From contig PXRZ01000043.1 in assembly GCA_003022945.1 (NCBI GenBank), positions 1-39,981 on the forward strand: a stretch of 39,981 bases of DNA, read 5' to 3'. Below, in pieces: positions 8,445 to 16,944 of this stretch (the stretch's first letter is position 1; the number at the start of each line of letters is the position of its first letter). Below the pieces are notes generated by a model. That model made no database searches and was not told where the DNA came from. It saw only the letters and a program-made list of their open reading frames with translations. The stretch comes from Halobacteriales archaeon QS_8_69_73 (GTDB lineage: Archaea > Halobacteriota > Halobacteria > Halobacteriales > Haloarculaceae). A program made the position numbers and the translations under genes.

Positions 8445-9229
8445 GTTCGGCGCCGGCGCCACGCGAGGACGAACAACCCGGCCGCGACGGCGACCGAGAC
8501 CGTTCTGGCGGGCAACTGGATTACGGACGTCGCCAGAATCGTGCTCGCGGCGGTCGCCGTTGCCGACGCGGTGTCCGTCGGAGTTGACGTCCCGTTTCCG
8601 GTACCGGTCGGCGTCGAACTGGCCGTCGATGTCGATGTGGCCGTCGGCGTCGGTGTTCCCGTCGGAGTCGGTCCGTCGCCCGTGCCGGTCGGCGTCGAAC
8701 TGGCTGTCGATGTCGGGGTCGGCGTCGGCGTCGGGGTTTCCGTCGGTGACATTGGGTCCGTCGGGGTTGATGTTGGAGTCGAGGTCGGCGTCGGGGTCGG
8801 TGTTGGCGTCGGGGTTGATGTTGGAGTCGATGTCGGTGTCGGTGTCGGGGCCGGGGTCGAGGTCGGGGTTGGCGTCGGCGTCGGGGTCGAGGTCGAGGTC
8901 GGGGTTGGCGTCGGCGTTGGGGTCGGGGTCGGCGTCGATGTCGGTATCAATGTCGGGGTCGATGTCGCGGCGGTCGTCGGCGTGCGGCGTGGAGTAGGCG
9001 GCGTTCCGGACGACGAGGAGGGGGTCGGCGAGACCGCGGAGGTCGGCGAGACCGTGGGAGTGGTGGTCGCGGTGTCGTTCGAGCCGCCGGCGTCGGGGGC
9101 GCTGCCGGTGACGCCGGGGTTGACGACCGCAAATGTCAGCCCCGAGGCGAGAAGGGCGACGCCGACGACGGCCAGAACCGATTCGATGGAGTCGATCGGG
9201 GACACCGAAGTCCGCCCTGAATCACTCAT
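8441..9229 (-). CDS. Thr/Pro/Ser-rich mucin-like membrane protein
   Basis: 262 aa. Layout: short cytosolic head, hydrophobic helix ([19 protein letters not shown], about 18-36), then ~180 residues almost wholly Thr, Pro and Ser in TPTPTSTP-type repeats (about 50-215), then a C-terminal helix ([14 protein letters not shown]) and RRRRT. This is the design of a heavily O-glycosylated stalk held at the cell surface. It does not have a PGF-CTERM motif. The start overlaps the 3' end of the flippase gene by 8 nt, so it is co-transcribed with an enzyme that exports lipid-linked glycan. A few N-x-T sites (NDT, NGT) are also present. Function as a glycan acceptor is inferred. The repeat DNA is prone to length change. 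Confidence 0.75.
   Translation of the reverse strand: MSDSGRTSVSPIDSIESVLAVVGVALLASGLTFAVVNPGVTGSAPDAGGSNDTATTTPTVSPTSAVSPTPSSSSGTPPTPRRTPTTAATSTPTLIPTSTPTPTPTPTPTPTSTSTPTPTPTPTSTPAPTPTPTSTPTSTPTPTPTPTPTSTPTSTPTDPMSPTETPTPTPTPTSTASSTPTGTGDGPTPTGTPTPTATSTSTASSTPTGTGNGTSTPTDTASATATAASTILATSVIQLPARTVSVAVAAGLFVLAWRRRRT
8570..8965. repeat. Low-complexity GTCGGCGTCGGG-type repeat encoding Thr-Pro tracts
   Basis: Degenerate 6-nt periodicity (GTCGGN, GTNGGG and similar on the + strand) runs across this segment and encodes (TP)n and (TS)n on the minus strand. It produces long spurious open frames in other phases that read as Val-Gly repeats. Confidence 0.7.
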
Positions 9230-10745
9230 CGTAGCCCCCGTCGGTCGCGAGCCGCCGTTCGACGGCGGCCAGGTACGGGGCGAGCGGGGTCGAACGGAGG
9301 AGTTCGCGGACCTCCCCCCGGTCGAGGGCTCCGGTCCCGAAGGCGCAGGCGAGAAAGGCGGCGAGGCCGACCGGCGGCACCACGACGAGGGCGGCGGGGT
9401 CGCCGATCACCGTGGGGAAGGCGAGAATCGGGACGGCGGCGAGCGCGACCGTGACCGCTATGCGGGCCAGGCGGGCGTCGGCGAGGGGGTCGAAGCCGAG
9501 GTGTCGGGCCGACGCGACGTGGAACAGGAACATGGCCCCGTAGCCGACGCTGGTCGCCGCGGCGGCGCCGACCATCCCGTACCGCGGAATGAGCAGGAGG
9601 TTGAGCCCGAGATTCAGGCCGGCCGCGACGCCGGTCGCGGCGATGGGGGCCGCGAGGTCGCCCTTCCCTTGGCTGGCGGCGAGTATCGGGCGGGCGAGCG
9701 CGAACCCGAGCGCCCCCGGCAGGAGAATCAACAGTGGGGTGACGGCCGGCTCGGCTTGCGGCCCGTAGTACAGCGGGACCACGACGTCGGCCAGCGCGGC
9801 GAGTCCGAGCGCCATGACGGCGGTGAGCAGGAACGTGTACCGGGTGGAAACGGAGGTGACCTTCGTCACCCGCGCGACCCGGTCGTTCGACCACAGGTTC
9901 GACATCGACTGGACGAAGACCATCTGGATGGCCAGCGGCACGAACCAGAGGAACTCCGCCATCTGGAGGGCCGCCTTGTAGTGGCCGACGCTGGTGCTGT
10001 CGGTGAACCACTGCAGCAGCAGGATGTCGACGTGGTACAGCGACATCATCAGGAGTACGAGCACGATGCTGAGCGTGTTGAACGACATGAGACTGCGCCA
10101 CGGCAGCCCGTCGGCCGACGAACGAACCGCCCGGGTCACGGACAGTTCCCGGTGGACGAGCGCGATGCCGGCGACGACCACGACGGCGTTGGCAACGATG
10201 GTGCCGACGAGCACGCCGGTGACGCCGTAGCCGACGTAGACGAGCGGGATTGCGAGGCAGACGAACAGAATGCGGTTGCCGGCCTTTATCGGCTCCGAGT
10301 ACCGCTCGAGGCCGAACCCCATCAGTGTGCGCCGATTGACCGCGCGGAACTGTGCGAGAAGCACCATCGCCGCGAGCAGGTAGAAGTACGGCGCGAACTC
10401 CGGTCCGGCGTACCGGGCGACCAGGCCCGTCCGGGTGGCAACGACTATGAGCCCGGCGCCGACGACCCCCAGGACGAACGCGAGCCGGAGGTAGAAGCCG
10501 ACGACCCGGCGCTCCCAGTCCGGCCGGTCGCGGTCCTCGGCGAGGAACTTCCGGACGCCCTCGGTGACACCGGAGCTGACGAAGATCATGTACAGCGCGA
10601 ACGTCGACAGGAGGAAGGCGTAGACGCCGTACGACGAGGGCCCGAGTAGTCGGTACAGTATCGGCGTCGTGATCACGCCGATCATGAGGGTAACGACCTT
10701 GCCGCTCAGTATCGCGCCGAACCCCTCGAGGATGCTTCGCTGCAT
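9222..10745 (-). CDS. Polysaccharide flippase (Wzx/MATE-like, MOP superfamily)
   Basis: 507 aa with 12-14 hydrophobic helices. The N-terminus reads [20 protein letters not shown] then [18 protein letters not shown], the classical start of Wzx/RfbX and haloarchaeal AglR-type transporters. [19 protein letters not shown] near residue 385 is the matching conserved block in the second half. Such proteins move polyprenyl-linked oligosaccharides across the membrane. First gene of an operon with the Thr/Pro-rich protein (8-nt overlap). TATA-like AAGAATACAG lies about 26 nt before the ATG, fused to the TTAC-N7-GTAA palindrome. A longer antisense-like open frame over the same DNA is shadow. Confidence 0.88.
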   Translation of the reverse strand: MQRSILEGFGAILSGKVVTLMIGVITTPILYRLLGPSSYGVYAFLLSTFALYMIFVSSGVTEGVRKFLAEDRDRPDWERRVVGFYLRLAFVLGVVGAGLIVVATRTGLVARYAGPEFAPYFYLLAAMVLLAQFRAVNRRTLMGFGLERYSEPIKAGNRILFVCLAIPLVYVGYGVTGVLVGTIVANAVVVVAGIALVHRELSVTRAVRSSADGLPWRSLMSFNTLSIVLVLLMMSLYHVDILLLQWFTDSTSVGHYKAALQMAEFLWFVPLAIQMVFVQSMSNLWSNDRVARVTKVTSVSTRYTFLLTAVMALGLAALADVVVPLYYGPQAEPAVTPLLILLPGALGFALARPILAASQGKGDLAAPIAATGVAAGLNLGLNLLLIPRYGMVGAAAATSVGYGAMFLFHVASARHLGFDPLADARLARIAVTVALAAVPILAFPTVIGDPAALVVVPPVGLAAFLACAFGTGALDRGEVRELLRSTPLAPYLAAVERRLATDGGYDE

Positions 10746-10781
10746 GCGGCTCCACCGGCCATCGACGGGCGGGCTGTATTC

Positions 10782-10796
10782 TTACGTGGGCGGTAA
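10782..10796 (-). promoter_or_regulatory. TTAC-N7-GTAA palindrome at flippase promoter
   Basis: TTAC-GTGGGCG-GTAA, within the longer palindrome CTTACCGCCCACGTAAG on the coding strand. It sits 37 nt from the flippase ATG and directly abuts the TATA-like box. Confidence 0.58.
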
Positions 10797-10841
10797 GACC
10801 GGTGCCGAGCGGGCCGTCGACCGGACGCCGCGTGGCGGGGC

Positions 10842-11978
10842 TCAGCAGTTGTCGTGTTCGGCGAACGAGATGGTCCAGTTCCCCGGGTCCAGGAGGTCGA
10901 CGCCGCGGACGGTCTGGGAGGGCGGGTCGCCGTCGATGGAACGGGCGACGTGCGGCGTTGCCCCGGTGACCCGGGACAGCACGGGGGTATCCCGCTCGTG
11001 GAACCCCAGCGCGGCCATCGGCTCCCGGGGGAGCGGCGACGCCGGCGCGACTATCGCCGCCGCATCCCGGGCGTCCCGCGTGACCGCCCGGAGCGCCGCG
11101 ACGACCGCCGCCCGGCCGGGGTCGTCGTCCGTCCCGACGGCCGGTGGCGCAACGTCGACGATCCGGGTCACGGCCGCGCCGGCGTGGCGCTCGTCGGTGA
11201 CGACGACGCCGAACGCGGGCTCGCCGGCCCGTTCGGCCAGGTAGGTCGTGTACTCGGCCGGCGCCTCGCCGAACCGCCACCGGTAGAACTCCGCGTCCCG
11301 GACGGCGTGCAGCCCCGTCGGCGCCCGGTGCTGATAGCGGTCGGCCAGCGTGGCTGCGGGCACGGTCTCGTGGCGGGTGACGGTGACCTCTTCGTCTGCC
11401 CGGCCGAGGCCCCACCCGCGGGCGTGTACGTACCCGCGAGCGGCGGCCCGGAGGAGTGGCGTCGCGGCCCGGAGCGGTCGACCGGCGGCGCCCGCGAGCG
11501 CGGCGGGGTCGTGGATGCGGTAGTACGTCCGGAGTTCGTCCACCACGTCCCAGCCCTGGTCGAGGTTCCCGGTGAGGGAGGCCGGGTTCGGGAAGTTGAA
11601 GAAAAAGGCCGGTGCACCCGTCCGGTACCGGTCGATGGCCGCCGCCGTCAGCCGGGTGAACAGGCCCCGGCGGCGGTGGTCGGGGTGGACCATCGTGTCG
11701 GCGGGCTGGAGCGCGACGGCGGTGCCGTCGCCCACCCGCATCCGGAGCGCGAACAGGGGCCGGGCGCCGACGAGTACGCCGCCCCGCTCCGCGATCAGGA
11801 TGGGGACGTCGTCGACGTACGGGTTCGAGCGGTACTTCCAGTCCAGCCACGCCTCGCTCCGGCCGCTGTCGAACACGGTCCGGTACAACTCGAGGAAGTC
11901 GGCCGCGTCGCCGGGCTCGAAGGGACGGATCTCGTACTCGTCGGGTGCTGCCATCGGGCCGGACGCTGCCGGGGTCAC
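10842..11978 (-). CDS. GNAT family N-acetyltransferase
   Basis: 378 aa if started at the GTG at 11978, 370 aa from the ATG at 11954 (MAAPDEYEIRPF). N-terminal GNAT domain: YEIRPFEPGDAADFLELY (beta1-alpha1), then LQPADTMVHPDHRRRGLFTRL, whose VHPDHRRRGLF is the acetyl-CoA binding motif A (R/Q-x-x-G-x-G/A variant). The second half resembles a divergent second GNAT lobe, as in Eis-like proteins. In a glycan cluster it probably acetylates an amino sugar; that is inference. The GTG start is preferred because it sits 30 nt from the promoter palindrome, as at the sister promoters; the ATG would leave a 5' UTR of roughly 25 nt. Confidence 0.78.
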   Translation of the reverse strand: MTPAASGPMAAPDEYEIRPFEPGDAADFLELYRTVFDSGRSEAWLDWKYRSNPYVDDVPILIAERGGVLVGARPLFALRMRVGDGTAVALQPADTMVHPDHRRRGLFTRLTAAAIDRYRTGAPAFFFNFPNPASLTGNLDQGWDVVDELRTYYRIHDPAALAGAAGRPLRAATPLLRAAARGYVHARGWGLGRADEEVTVTRHETVPAATLADRYQHRAPTGLHAVRDAEFYRWRFGEAPAEYTTYLAERAGEPAFGVVVTDERHAGAAVTRIVDVAPPAVGTDDDPGRAAVVAALRAVTRDARDAAAIVAPASPLPREPMAALGFHERDTPVLSRVTGATPHVARSIDGDPPSQTVRGVDLLDPGNWTISFAEHDNC

Positions 11979-12007
11979 GGTCGTCCCGTCGGTATCACGC
12001 GTAATGA

Positions 12008-12022
12008 TTACGAGCCTGGTAA
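12008..12022 (-). promoter_or_regulatory. TTAC-N7-GTAA palindrome at GNAT promoter
   Basis: TTAC-GAGCCTG-GTAA. Read toward the gene it is TTACCAGGCTCGTAA followed by TCATTACG, a TATA-like stretch. Together with the copy at 12116 it brackets the divergent GNAT/deacetylase intergenic region, one copy per direction. Confidence 0.55.
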
Positions 12023-12115
12023 ACGCCCGCGGAGAGTCCGACAGCACCGGGCCGAGGGCTCATGCCGGTGATACCGTCCTGTCGGCCCCGAGCGATGCCG
12101 GACGGGTGACCCCAC

Positions 12116-12130
12116 TTAGCTGTCGCGTAG
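12116..12130 (+). promoter_or_regulatory. TTAG-N7-GTAG palindrome at deacetylase promoter
   Basis: TTAG-CTGTCGC-GTAG followed by GTAATGCC, a weak TATA-like box. It ends 30 nt before the deacetylase ATG, the same geometry as the minus-strand copies. Confidence 0.48.
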
Positions 12131-12159
12131 GTAATGCCCAGCCCGTTTTCGACCCCGGC

Positions 12160-13086
12160 ATGGGTTCGGTCGTCATCTCGCTCGACGCGGAACTCGGCTG
12201 GGGGTTCCACGACCGGGACCCCGTCCCCGCCGACCGCATCCGGTCGGCCCGGACCGCCTGGCGTGACCTGTGCAGGCTGTTCGACCGGTTCGACGTCCCG
12301 GCGACGTGGGCGGTCGTCGGCCACCTCCTCCTGGCCGACTGCGACGCCGAACATCCAGGACATCCGGCCGGACCGCGTTGCTGCGACGGGGCGCCGGGCG
12401 CGATGGCCGCCGACGAGGCGTGGCACGGTCGGGACCTGGTCGAACGGGTGCTGGCGGCGGACGCCGACCACGATCTCGCGAGCCACGGGTTCACGCACGT
12501 CCACTTCGACCACGGCCTGATGCGGCGTGAGTTCGCCGCCGCGGAACTCCGCGCATGGGGCGCCACGGCCGCGGCGGTCGATGTGTCGCCCGGCTCATTC
12601 GTCTTCCCCGTGAACCGCGTCGGTTACCGCGACCTCCTGGTCGAGCACGGGTTCGACGCCTACCGCGGCCGCCAGCCGTCGCGACGCGGCCGGGTGCGAA
12701 AGCTCTCCGACGCGCTTCGGGCCTGCGGGATGCCGCCGCTGGTCTCGCCCTCCGTCGACGAGTACGGCCTCGTGAACGTACCCGCGTCGGCCTACCTCTT
12801 CGGGTTCGATGGCTACGCCCGGTCGGCCGTGGAGGCCGTCCGCGGCGACCCGGTCGTCGACCGGGTGGAACGGGCCCTGGCGGCGCTCGACGAGCGCGGC
12901 GGCGTGCTCCACCTCTGGTTCCACCCCCACGACCTGGTCCGGGAGCGGGACTTCGAGCGGGTGCGGCGGGTGGTCGAGGCCGTCGCTCGGGCGCGGGCCA
13001 CGACGGACGTCCGGGTCGAGACGATGGCTGCCGTCGCCGACCGGGTCCGCGAGCGTCACGGCGAGGTCTCCACGGCGTCCCGGTAG
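12160..13086 (+). CDS. Polysaccharide deacetylase (NodB-like, CE4)
   Basis: 308 aa from MGSVVISLDAELGWGF. The Asp in SLDAE corresponds to the metal/base Asp of NodB motif 1; ASHGFTHVHF (about 107-116) supplies the His-x3-His metal pair; HLWFHPHDL (about 252-260) is the C-terminal catalytic-His motif. No signal peptide, so it acts in the cytosol, probably on a nucleotide- or lipid-linked N-acetylated sugar. The frame is open for 196 codons upstream, but that part is antisense to the GNAT gene. Divergent from GNAT; the two could be a modification pair (N-deacetylation, then re-acylation), which is inference. Its 3' end overlaps the convergent asparagine-synthase-like gene by 31 nt. Confidence 0.85.
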   Translation: MGSVVISLDAELGWGFHDRDPVPADRIRSARTAWRDLCRLFDRFDVPATWAVVGHLLLADCDAEHPGHPAGPRCCDGAPGAMAADEAWHGRDLVERVLAADADHDLASHGFTHVHFDHGLMRREFAAAELRAWGATAAAVDVSPGSFVFPVNRVGYRDLLVEHGFDAYRGRQPSRRGRVRKLSDALRACGMPPLVSPSVDEYGLVNVPASAYLFGFDGYARSAVEAVRGDPVVDRVERALAALDERGGVLHLWFHPHDLVRERDFERVRRVVEAVARARATTDVRVETMAAVADRVRERHGEVSTASR

Positions 13087-14747
13087 TCGACCGTGGCCGG
13101 GACGGGTTCGAGGTCCGGGTTCCGGAGTACGCGGTCCCGCCAGACGGCGTACGTGATGAGGTTCCAGGTGACCGGACCGAACGAGTCCACGTGGTCCGAC
13201 AGCATCCCCTCCGGAACGACGGACGGCGGCTCGTACCGGTCGAAGACGTCCGCGAGCGGGCCGTCATCGAAATACCGCTCCAGTGGGAGCGCGCCGCTTC
13301 CCTTCTTTCGTCCGGTCGGATACGACGGGAGCCGGCGGGCCAGCAGCCGCTTGAGCAGGTACTTGGCGTCCAGCGACCCGAGACCGGAGAGGCCCTGGAC
13401 GTACCGGCGGTCGGCGGGGATGGACTGCGAACACCGGGCCATGCGTCCGGTCTTGAACGGCGCCAGAAGCGATGCCCCGTGAGCGTGGGCCAGTTGCCGC
13501 CACTGGGCGACGGTATTGTGCTGGAAGAACGACAGCAGGTGACCGAGCTCCAGGTGGGCGGTCGCCGGGCCGGCGTCCGTGGTGGCGACGCGGTCGGCGA
13601 CGAAGGCCCGCTGGGCGCGGAGCCGCCGGTCGACGAGATCGTCGCCGACCATGCGGGCGACGACATCCGGGTCGGTGAAGAACGCGAACCGCTGGGCGAA
13701 GCCGCCCCTGTCGGCCGTCGGCCGGTCGAAGCGGCGGGCCAGGTCGTGGAGTTCGGCGAGACGGCGGCCGGCGGCGCCCGGGACACCGGCCGCGAGCGGT
13801 CGCGGGGTGCGGGCCAGAAGGGGCCGGAGCAGCGCCGCGATGCGCGCCCCTTTGCTGCCCGTGAGCCCGAAGAGGGCGTCGGCGCCTTCGCCGTTGACGT
13901 ACCGGCGGCCGTCGTCCGCCGCGAAGAGCGCGTGGGTGAGCGCGGTCTGTGAGAAGTGCGACGGGAATCCGAGGCGGTCCATGCTGCCCTCGAGCCACGT
14001 CAGGAACCGGGTCTCGTCGAGCGCGACGGTCCGGTGGCCGTCGGCGGTTAGAAGCTCGCGGGTGTCCCGGACGTAGCGGCGCTCGAACGCGAGCTCCGGG
14101 GAATCGATGGCCATGCTCACCGTCGGGGCGTCCAGGTAAGTCCCGAGAAGCGTCGAGTCGACGCCGCCGGAGAACATCACGGTCTGGTCGTTTCTCGAAC
14201 CGGCGGCGAGGACGGCCTCGAGCGCGTCGTCGATGGCATCGACCGCCGCGTCGGCGGTGAGGACCGGCTCGACGTCGAGGCGGCCACGCTGGTCCACCGT
14301 CGGACCGTCGTCGGTCCAGTCGAGCCAGGCGCCGCGGGGGACCGTCTCGATCTCCGCGACGTAGGCGTCCGGCTCGATCGGCGTCCGGAAGAGCAGGTGA
14401 TCGGCGACGGTCCGGTCGGGGACCGACCGGCCGTCGACCGGGAGCCGTGCGAGGGCGGTCCGGAAGTGGTCGGTCAGGATGACGGTACCGTTCGGCGTGC
14501 GGCAGTGATAGAGGCTGCGGGTGGCCGTGACGCTGCGGTAGGCGCGGAGACGGCCGTCGACCACTCCGACGGCGACGGCGTCCTCCGCGACGGACTCCAG
14601 TCGGCGGCGGACCTCCGAGCCGTCGTCGGCGGCCTCGACCGCCGCCCGGAGGGCCGACGGGGCGAGCCCGGCGACGAGCCAGGTCCCGGCCGTGGTCTCG
14701 ACCGTCAGCGCGTCGGGGTCCGTCAGCGTCACCTCGACGGGTGGCAT
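13056..14747 (-). CDS. Asparagine synthase-like amidotransferase, no glutaminase Cys
   Basis: 563 aa. C-terminal synthetase domain: PP-loop SGGVDST at 193-199, then YVNGEGADALFG near 278-289, typical of the AsnB ATP site. N-terminal part (1-150) keeps the class II glutamine amidotransferase framework (YRSVTATRSLYH, ILTDHFRTAL, VPRGAWL), but the protein starts MPPVEV, without the catalytic Cys at position 2, and is short at its start, so it probably cannot hydrolyse glutamine and would use ammonia or a partner. In surface-glycan loci such enzymes may amidate uronic acids; that is inference. Start chosen at the first ATG; weak TATA-like GGCTAAGG is about 26 nt upstream. It lies downstream of the phosphatase-superfamily gene on the same strand. 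Confidence 0.78.
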   Translation of the reverse strand: MPPVEVTLTDPDALTVETTAGTWLVAGLAPSALRAAVEAADDGSEVRRRLESVAEDAVAVGVVDGRLRAYRSVTATRSLYHCRTPNGTVILTDHFRTALARLPVDGRSVPDRTVADHLLFRTPIEPDAYVAEIETVPRGAWLDWTDDGPTVDQRGRLDVEPVLTADAAVDAIDDALEAVLAAGSRNDQTVMFSGGVDSTLLGTYLDAPTVSMAIDSPELAFERRYVRDTRELLTADGHRTVALDETRFLTWLEGSMDRLGFPSHFSQTALTHALFAADDGRRYVNGEGADALFGLTGSKGARIAALLRPLLARTPRPLAAGVPGAAGRRLAELHDLARRFDRPTADRGGFAQRFAFFTDPDVVARMVGDDLVDRRLRAQRAFVADRVATTDAGPATAHLELGHLLSFFQHNTVAQWRQLAHAHGASLLAPFKTGRMARCSQSIPADRRYVQGLSGLGSLDAKYLLKRLLARRLPSYPTGRKKGSGALPLERYFDDGPLADVFDRYEPPSVVPEGMLSDHVDSFGPVTWNLITYAVWRDRVLRNPDLEPVPATVDYRDAVETSP

Positions 14748-14790
14748 ATTCGCCGGCGGTGGCGGCCGGGCCTTAGCCGTCGCGGACCGT

Positions 14791-14874
14791 TCAGACCGTC
14801 CCGGATGCGGCGGGGTCGTGTAGGCCGATGCTAAGGGTCGTTCCGCCGATCGCCGTCGGAGTGGGGCGGGTCAT
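14791..14874 (-). CDS. 27-codon ORF coupled to phosphatase-superfamily gene (doubtful)
   Basis: The ATG overlaps the TGA of the upstream enzyme in an ATGA, the coupling usual for real downstream genes. The product begins MTRPTPTA and contains TLSIGLHDPAAS, faintly like the first strand of carbamoyltransferase N-termini (ILGIS-x-HDSAA), then stops. It could be the stump of a truncated gene or chance. No family can be assigned. Confidence 0.2.
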   Translation of the reverse strand: MTRPTPTAIGGTTLSIGLHDPAASGTV

Positions 14875-16487
14875 TGCATGTAGCCGAGGTCGGCGAGACG
14901 GTCCTCGACGGCCGCCGGGTCGGCCCGGCCGTCGGCGGATTCGTACGGCCCGTAATCGCGCGACCCGGGGTCCGTCACGAGGTCGAGCACGCGGCCGTCC
15001 ATCCGGTCGCCGTACGGGACGTCCATCGCGGCGAGGACCGTCGGGGCGACGTCGAGCAGGTGGGGCTCGGCGACGGAGGCGGTCGTGTCGACGTCGCCGG
15101 CCGCCACGAAGAGACCGGGGCGTTTGTGGTTCCAGGGCGTCCGATTCGGTCGGAACGGCTCCGTGCTCGGTTCGGCCGAGAGGAAGTGATCGTAGTCGCA
15201 TGGTTCGACGACGACGTCGGGTGCGTCCTCGACGTGGGGGCCGTCGAAGACGGCCTCGCGCGGCACCACGCGGTCGAAGGCGGGATCGCCGGCCGGGGTC
15301 TCGACGTCCTGGAGCATCGTGATGATCTCGCGGCGGATGTCGTCGTACTCGTCGCGGTCGACGGTGCCGTCGGGTTCGCGGCCCGCGACGTTCAGCCGGA
15401 CGCCGAGTTCGACGCGGGCCCGCATGTACGCCTGCGAGGCGGGGAAATCGACCTGTTCGGCGCCGGTCCGGCTGACGCCGTCCGGGAGATGTCGCGTGAC
15501 GATGCCGTCTATGCGGAGCGCCTGGAGCATACGGCTCACCAGGTGGGCCGTCAGGCCCACCCGGGCGAGACCGGCCGCGACGCGTTCCGTCGCCGTCAGT
15601 CGGCGCTGTTTCGCCGCGTTGCCGTGCTGGAGCCGGGATCGGATCGGTTGCCACGACGGCATTCCGCGCCCGCCGCGGGTGGTCTCCAGGTAGCCGGCGG
15701 ACTCCAGAAGCGTGTTGAGGTGTATCTGCTCGCTTTCGTAGCGGCCGATCCCGTGGTCGCTGACGAGCATCGTGACGTCCGGGTCGCAGGCGTCGACGAT
15801 CCGGCCGATCTCGTCGTCCGTAGCGGCGTAAATCCGCTCGACGAGGTCCCACCGGCCGTCGAACTCGTGGAACACGGTGTCGGTCCGCTGGAACTGGACG
15901 AAGCCGAAGGCGGGGTCGAACCGGTCGCAGAGGTAGCGGAACGCCTCGCCCCGCATCCGGGCGAGGGCACAGTACTCCGCGAGTTTCGCGTCGTCCGATA
16001 GGTCCGATTCGCCGCGGGTGTACTCCGGATAGACCCGGTAGGCACCGATGGCCTCTCTGACGTCGTCCAGGAGGCCGGGCGGGTGACAGGCGGGGTCTTC
16101 GGGGCCGATGAAGCCGGGGATTACGGCGCCGTCAATCTCGTCGGGCGGGTAGGTGACGGGCACGTTGACGACAACGCTCGAGCGGTCGTGCTCTCCGAGG
16201 ATGTCCCAGATCGCCCGCGCACGGACGTCGTCCCGGTCGACGACGTGGTAGTCGTAGCCGTCGTAGCCCGTGAAGCCGTAGACGCCGTGCTTGCCGGGAT
16301 TGACGCCAGTGTACAGCGAGGGCCACGCGCTCGGCGTCCACGGCGGCACCTGTGATTCGAGCGGGGCCGAGACGCCGCGGTCCCGGAGGGCGTCCAGGTT
16401 CGGAACATGGCCGTCGGCGGACAGGCGGTCCAGGACGGGAAGACACCCGGCATCGATGCCCACGAGCAGGACCGCTGGCCCCGACAT
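14871..16487 (-). CDS. Alkaline phosphatase superfamily enzyme (type I phosphodiesterase-like)
   Basis: 538 aa from MSGPAVLLVGIDAGCLPVL. GIDAG supplies the first metal Asp; PPWTPSAWPSLYTGVNPGKHGVYGF carries the Ser/Thr nucleophile region and the conserved NPGKHGV of archaeal type I phosphodiesterase/phosphatases; MLVSDHGIGRYES gives the Asp-His metal pair; a late His in PHLLDVAPTVL completes the site. There is no signal peptide or obvious membrane helix, so it is probably cytosolic. Relatives occur in haloarchaeal agl/exopolysaccharide clusters and may process nucleotide-sugar or phospho-glycan intermediates; the substrate is unknown. It starts 4 nt after the DUF7344 gene, so the two form an operon. 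The frame upstream of 16487 overlaps that gene and is rejected. Confidence 0.82.
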   Translation of the reverse strand: MSGPAVLLVGIDAGCLPVLDRLSADGHVPNLDALRDRGVSAPLESQVPPWTPSAWPSLYTGVNPGKHGVYGFTGYDGYDYHVVDRDDVRARAIWDILGEHDRSSVVVNVPVTYPPDEIDGAVIPGFIGPEDPACHPPGLLDDVREAIGAYRVYPEYTRGESDLSDDAKLAEYCALARMRGEAFRYLCDRFDPAFGFVQFQRTDTVFHEFDGRWDLVERIYAATDDEIGRIVDACDPDVTMLVSDHGIGRYESEQIHLNTLLESAGYLETTRGGRGMPSWQPIRSRLQHGNAAKQRRLTATERVAAGLARVGLTAHLVSRMLQALRIDGIVTRHLPDGVSRTGAEQVDFPASQAYMRARVELGVRLNVAGREPDGTVDRDEYDDIRREIITMLQDVETPAGDPAFDRVVPREAVFDGPHVEDAPDVVVEPCDYDHFLSAEPSTEPFRPNRTPWNHKRPGLFVAAGDVDTTASVAEPHLLDVAPTVLAAMDVPYGDRMDGRVLDLVTDPGSRDYGPYESADGRADPAAVEDRLADLGYMQ

Positions 16488-16491
16488 ACGG

Positions 16492-16944
16492 TCACCCGAA
16501 TAGCCTGCCGAAGAGTGACTCGACCCGCGAGGAGTTTTGGGCCGCCTCGGAGTCGTGCGTGAGGTCGACGCCGACGTCCAGGCCCTCCTCGACGTACGGC
16601 GCGAACAGGGCGATGGGCGGCAGCGGCCGGACGAACCCCCGCGCACGGTTGTACTCGATGATGTTGTGTTCGTCCAGCTTCGGAAGGTGGTTCTGGTACA
16701 GCGCGATGTAGACCCGCTGGCGCTCCTGGGACGTCAACTCGGCGACCGTCGTATCGTACTCCCAGGCCGCGATCTCCTCGACCATGTCGCGCATCCGGAA
16801 TTTGTCTTGGTCGTCGCGCGCCAGGATATAGCGGATGATGGCGCGTCGGCGCTTCGTCTGGAGGATATGGAAGGCGTCGTCCTTCGGGATACGTATCGTC
16901 TCGGCAGGTTGGGCGGCGTTGTCGGTGGAGGATTTTGCGCTCAT
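16492..16944 (-). CDS. DUF7344-type winged-helix protein, candidate regulator
   Basis: 150 aa. The core (about 20-115) reads DAFHILQTKRRRAIIRYIL...VEEIAAWEY...RQRVYIALYQNHLPKLDEHNIIEYNRARGFV, the haloarchaeal winged-helix module in which the segment NHLPKLDEHNIIEYN forms the last helix and wing. Such proteins often sit in exopolysaccharide or surface loci and are presumed transcription regulators. It precedes the phosphatase-superfamily gene by 4 nt. Upstream AT-rich DNA (TTATTCCTCTATTCA, about 25-35 nt before ATG) provides a probable TATA box; the cluster palindrome was not found here. The name DUF7344 is from memory of the family pattern. Confidence 0.75.
   Translation of the reverse strand: MSAKSSTDNAAQPAETIRIPKDDAFHILQTKRRRAIIRYILARDDQDKFRMRDMVEEIAAWEYDTTVAELTSQERQRVYIALYQNHLPKLDEHNIIEYNRARGFVRPLPPIALFAPYVEEGLDVGVDLTHDSEAAQNSSRVESLFGRLFG

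Noticed and set aside
8541-10649. 702-codon + strand frame rich in Val-Gly repeats
   Set aside because: Antisense of the Thr/Pro repeat and flippase; codon pattern of the minus strand is clearly the coding one.
9226-11850. 874-codon minus-strand frame
   Set aside because: Arg/Pro/Gly shadow of the flippase and GNAT genes in another phase.
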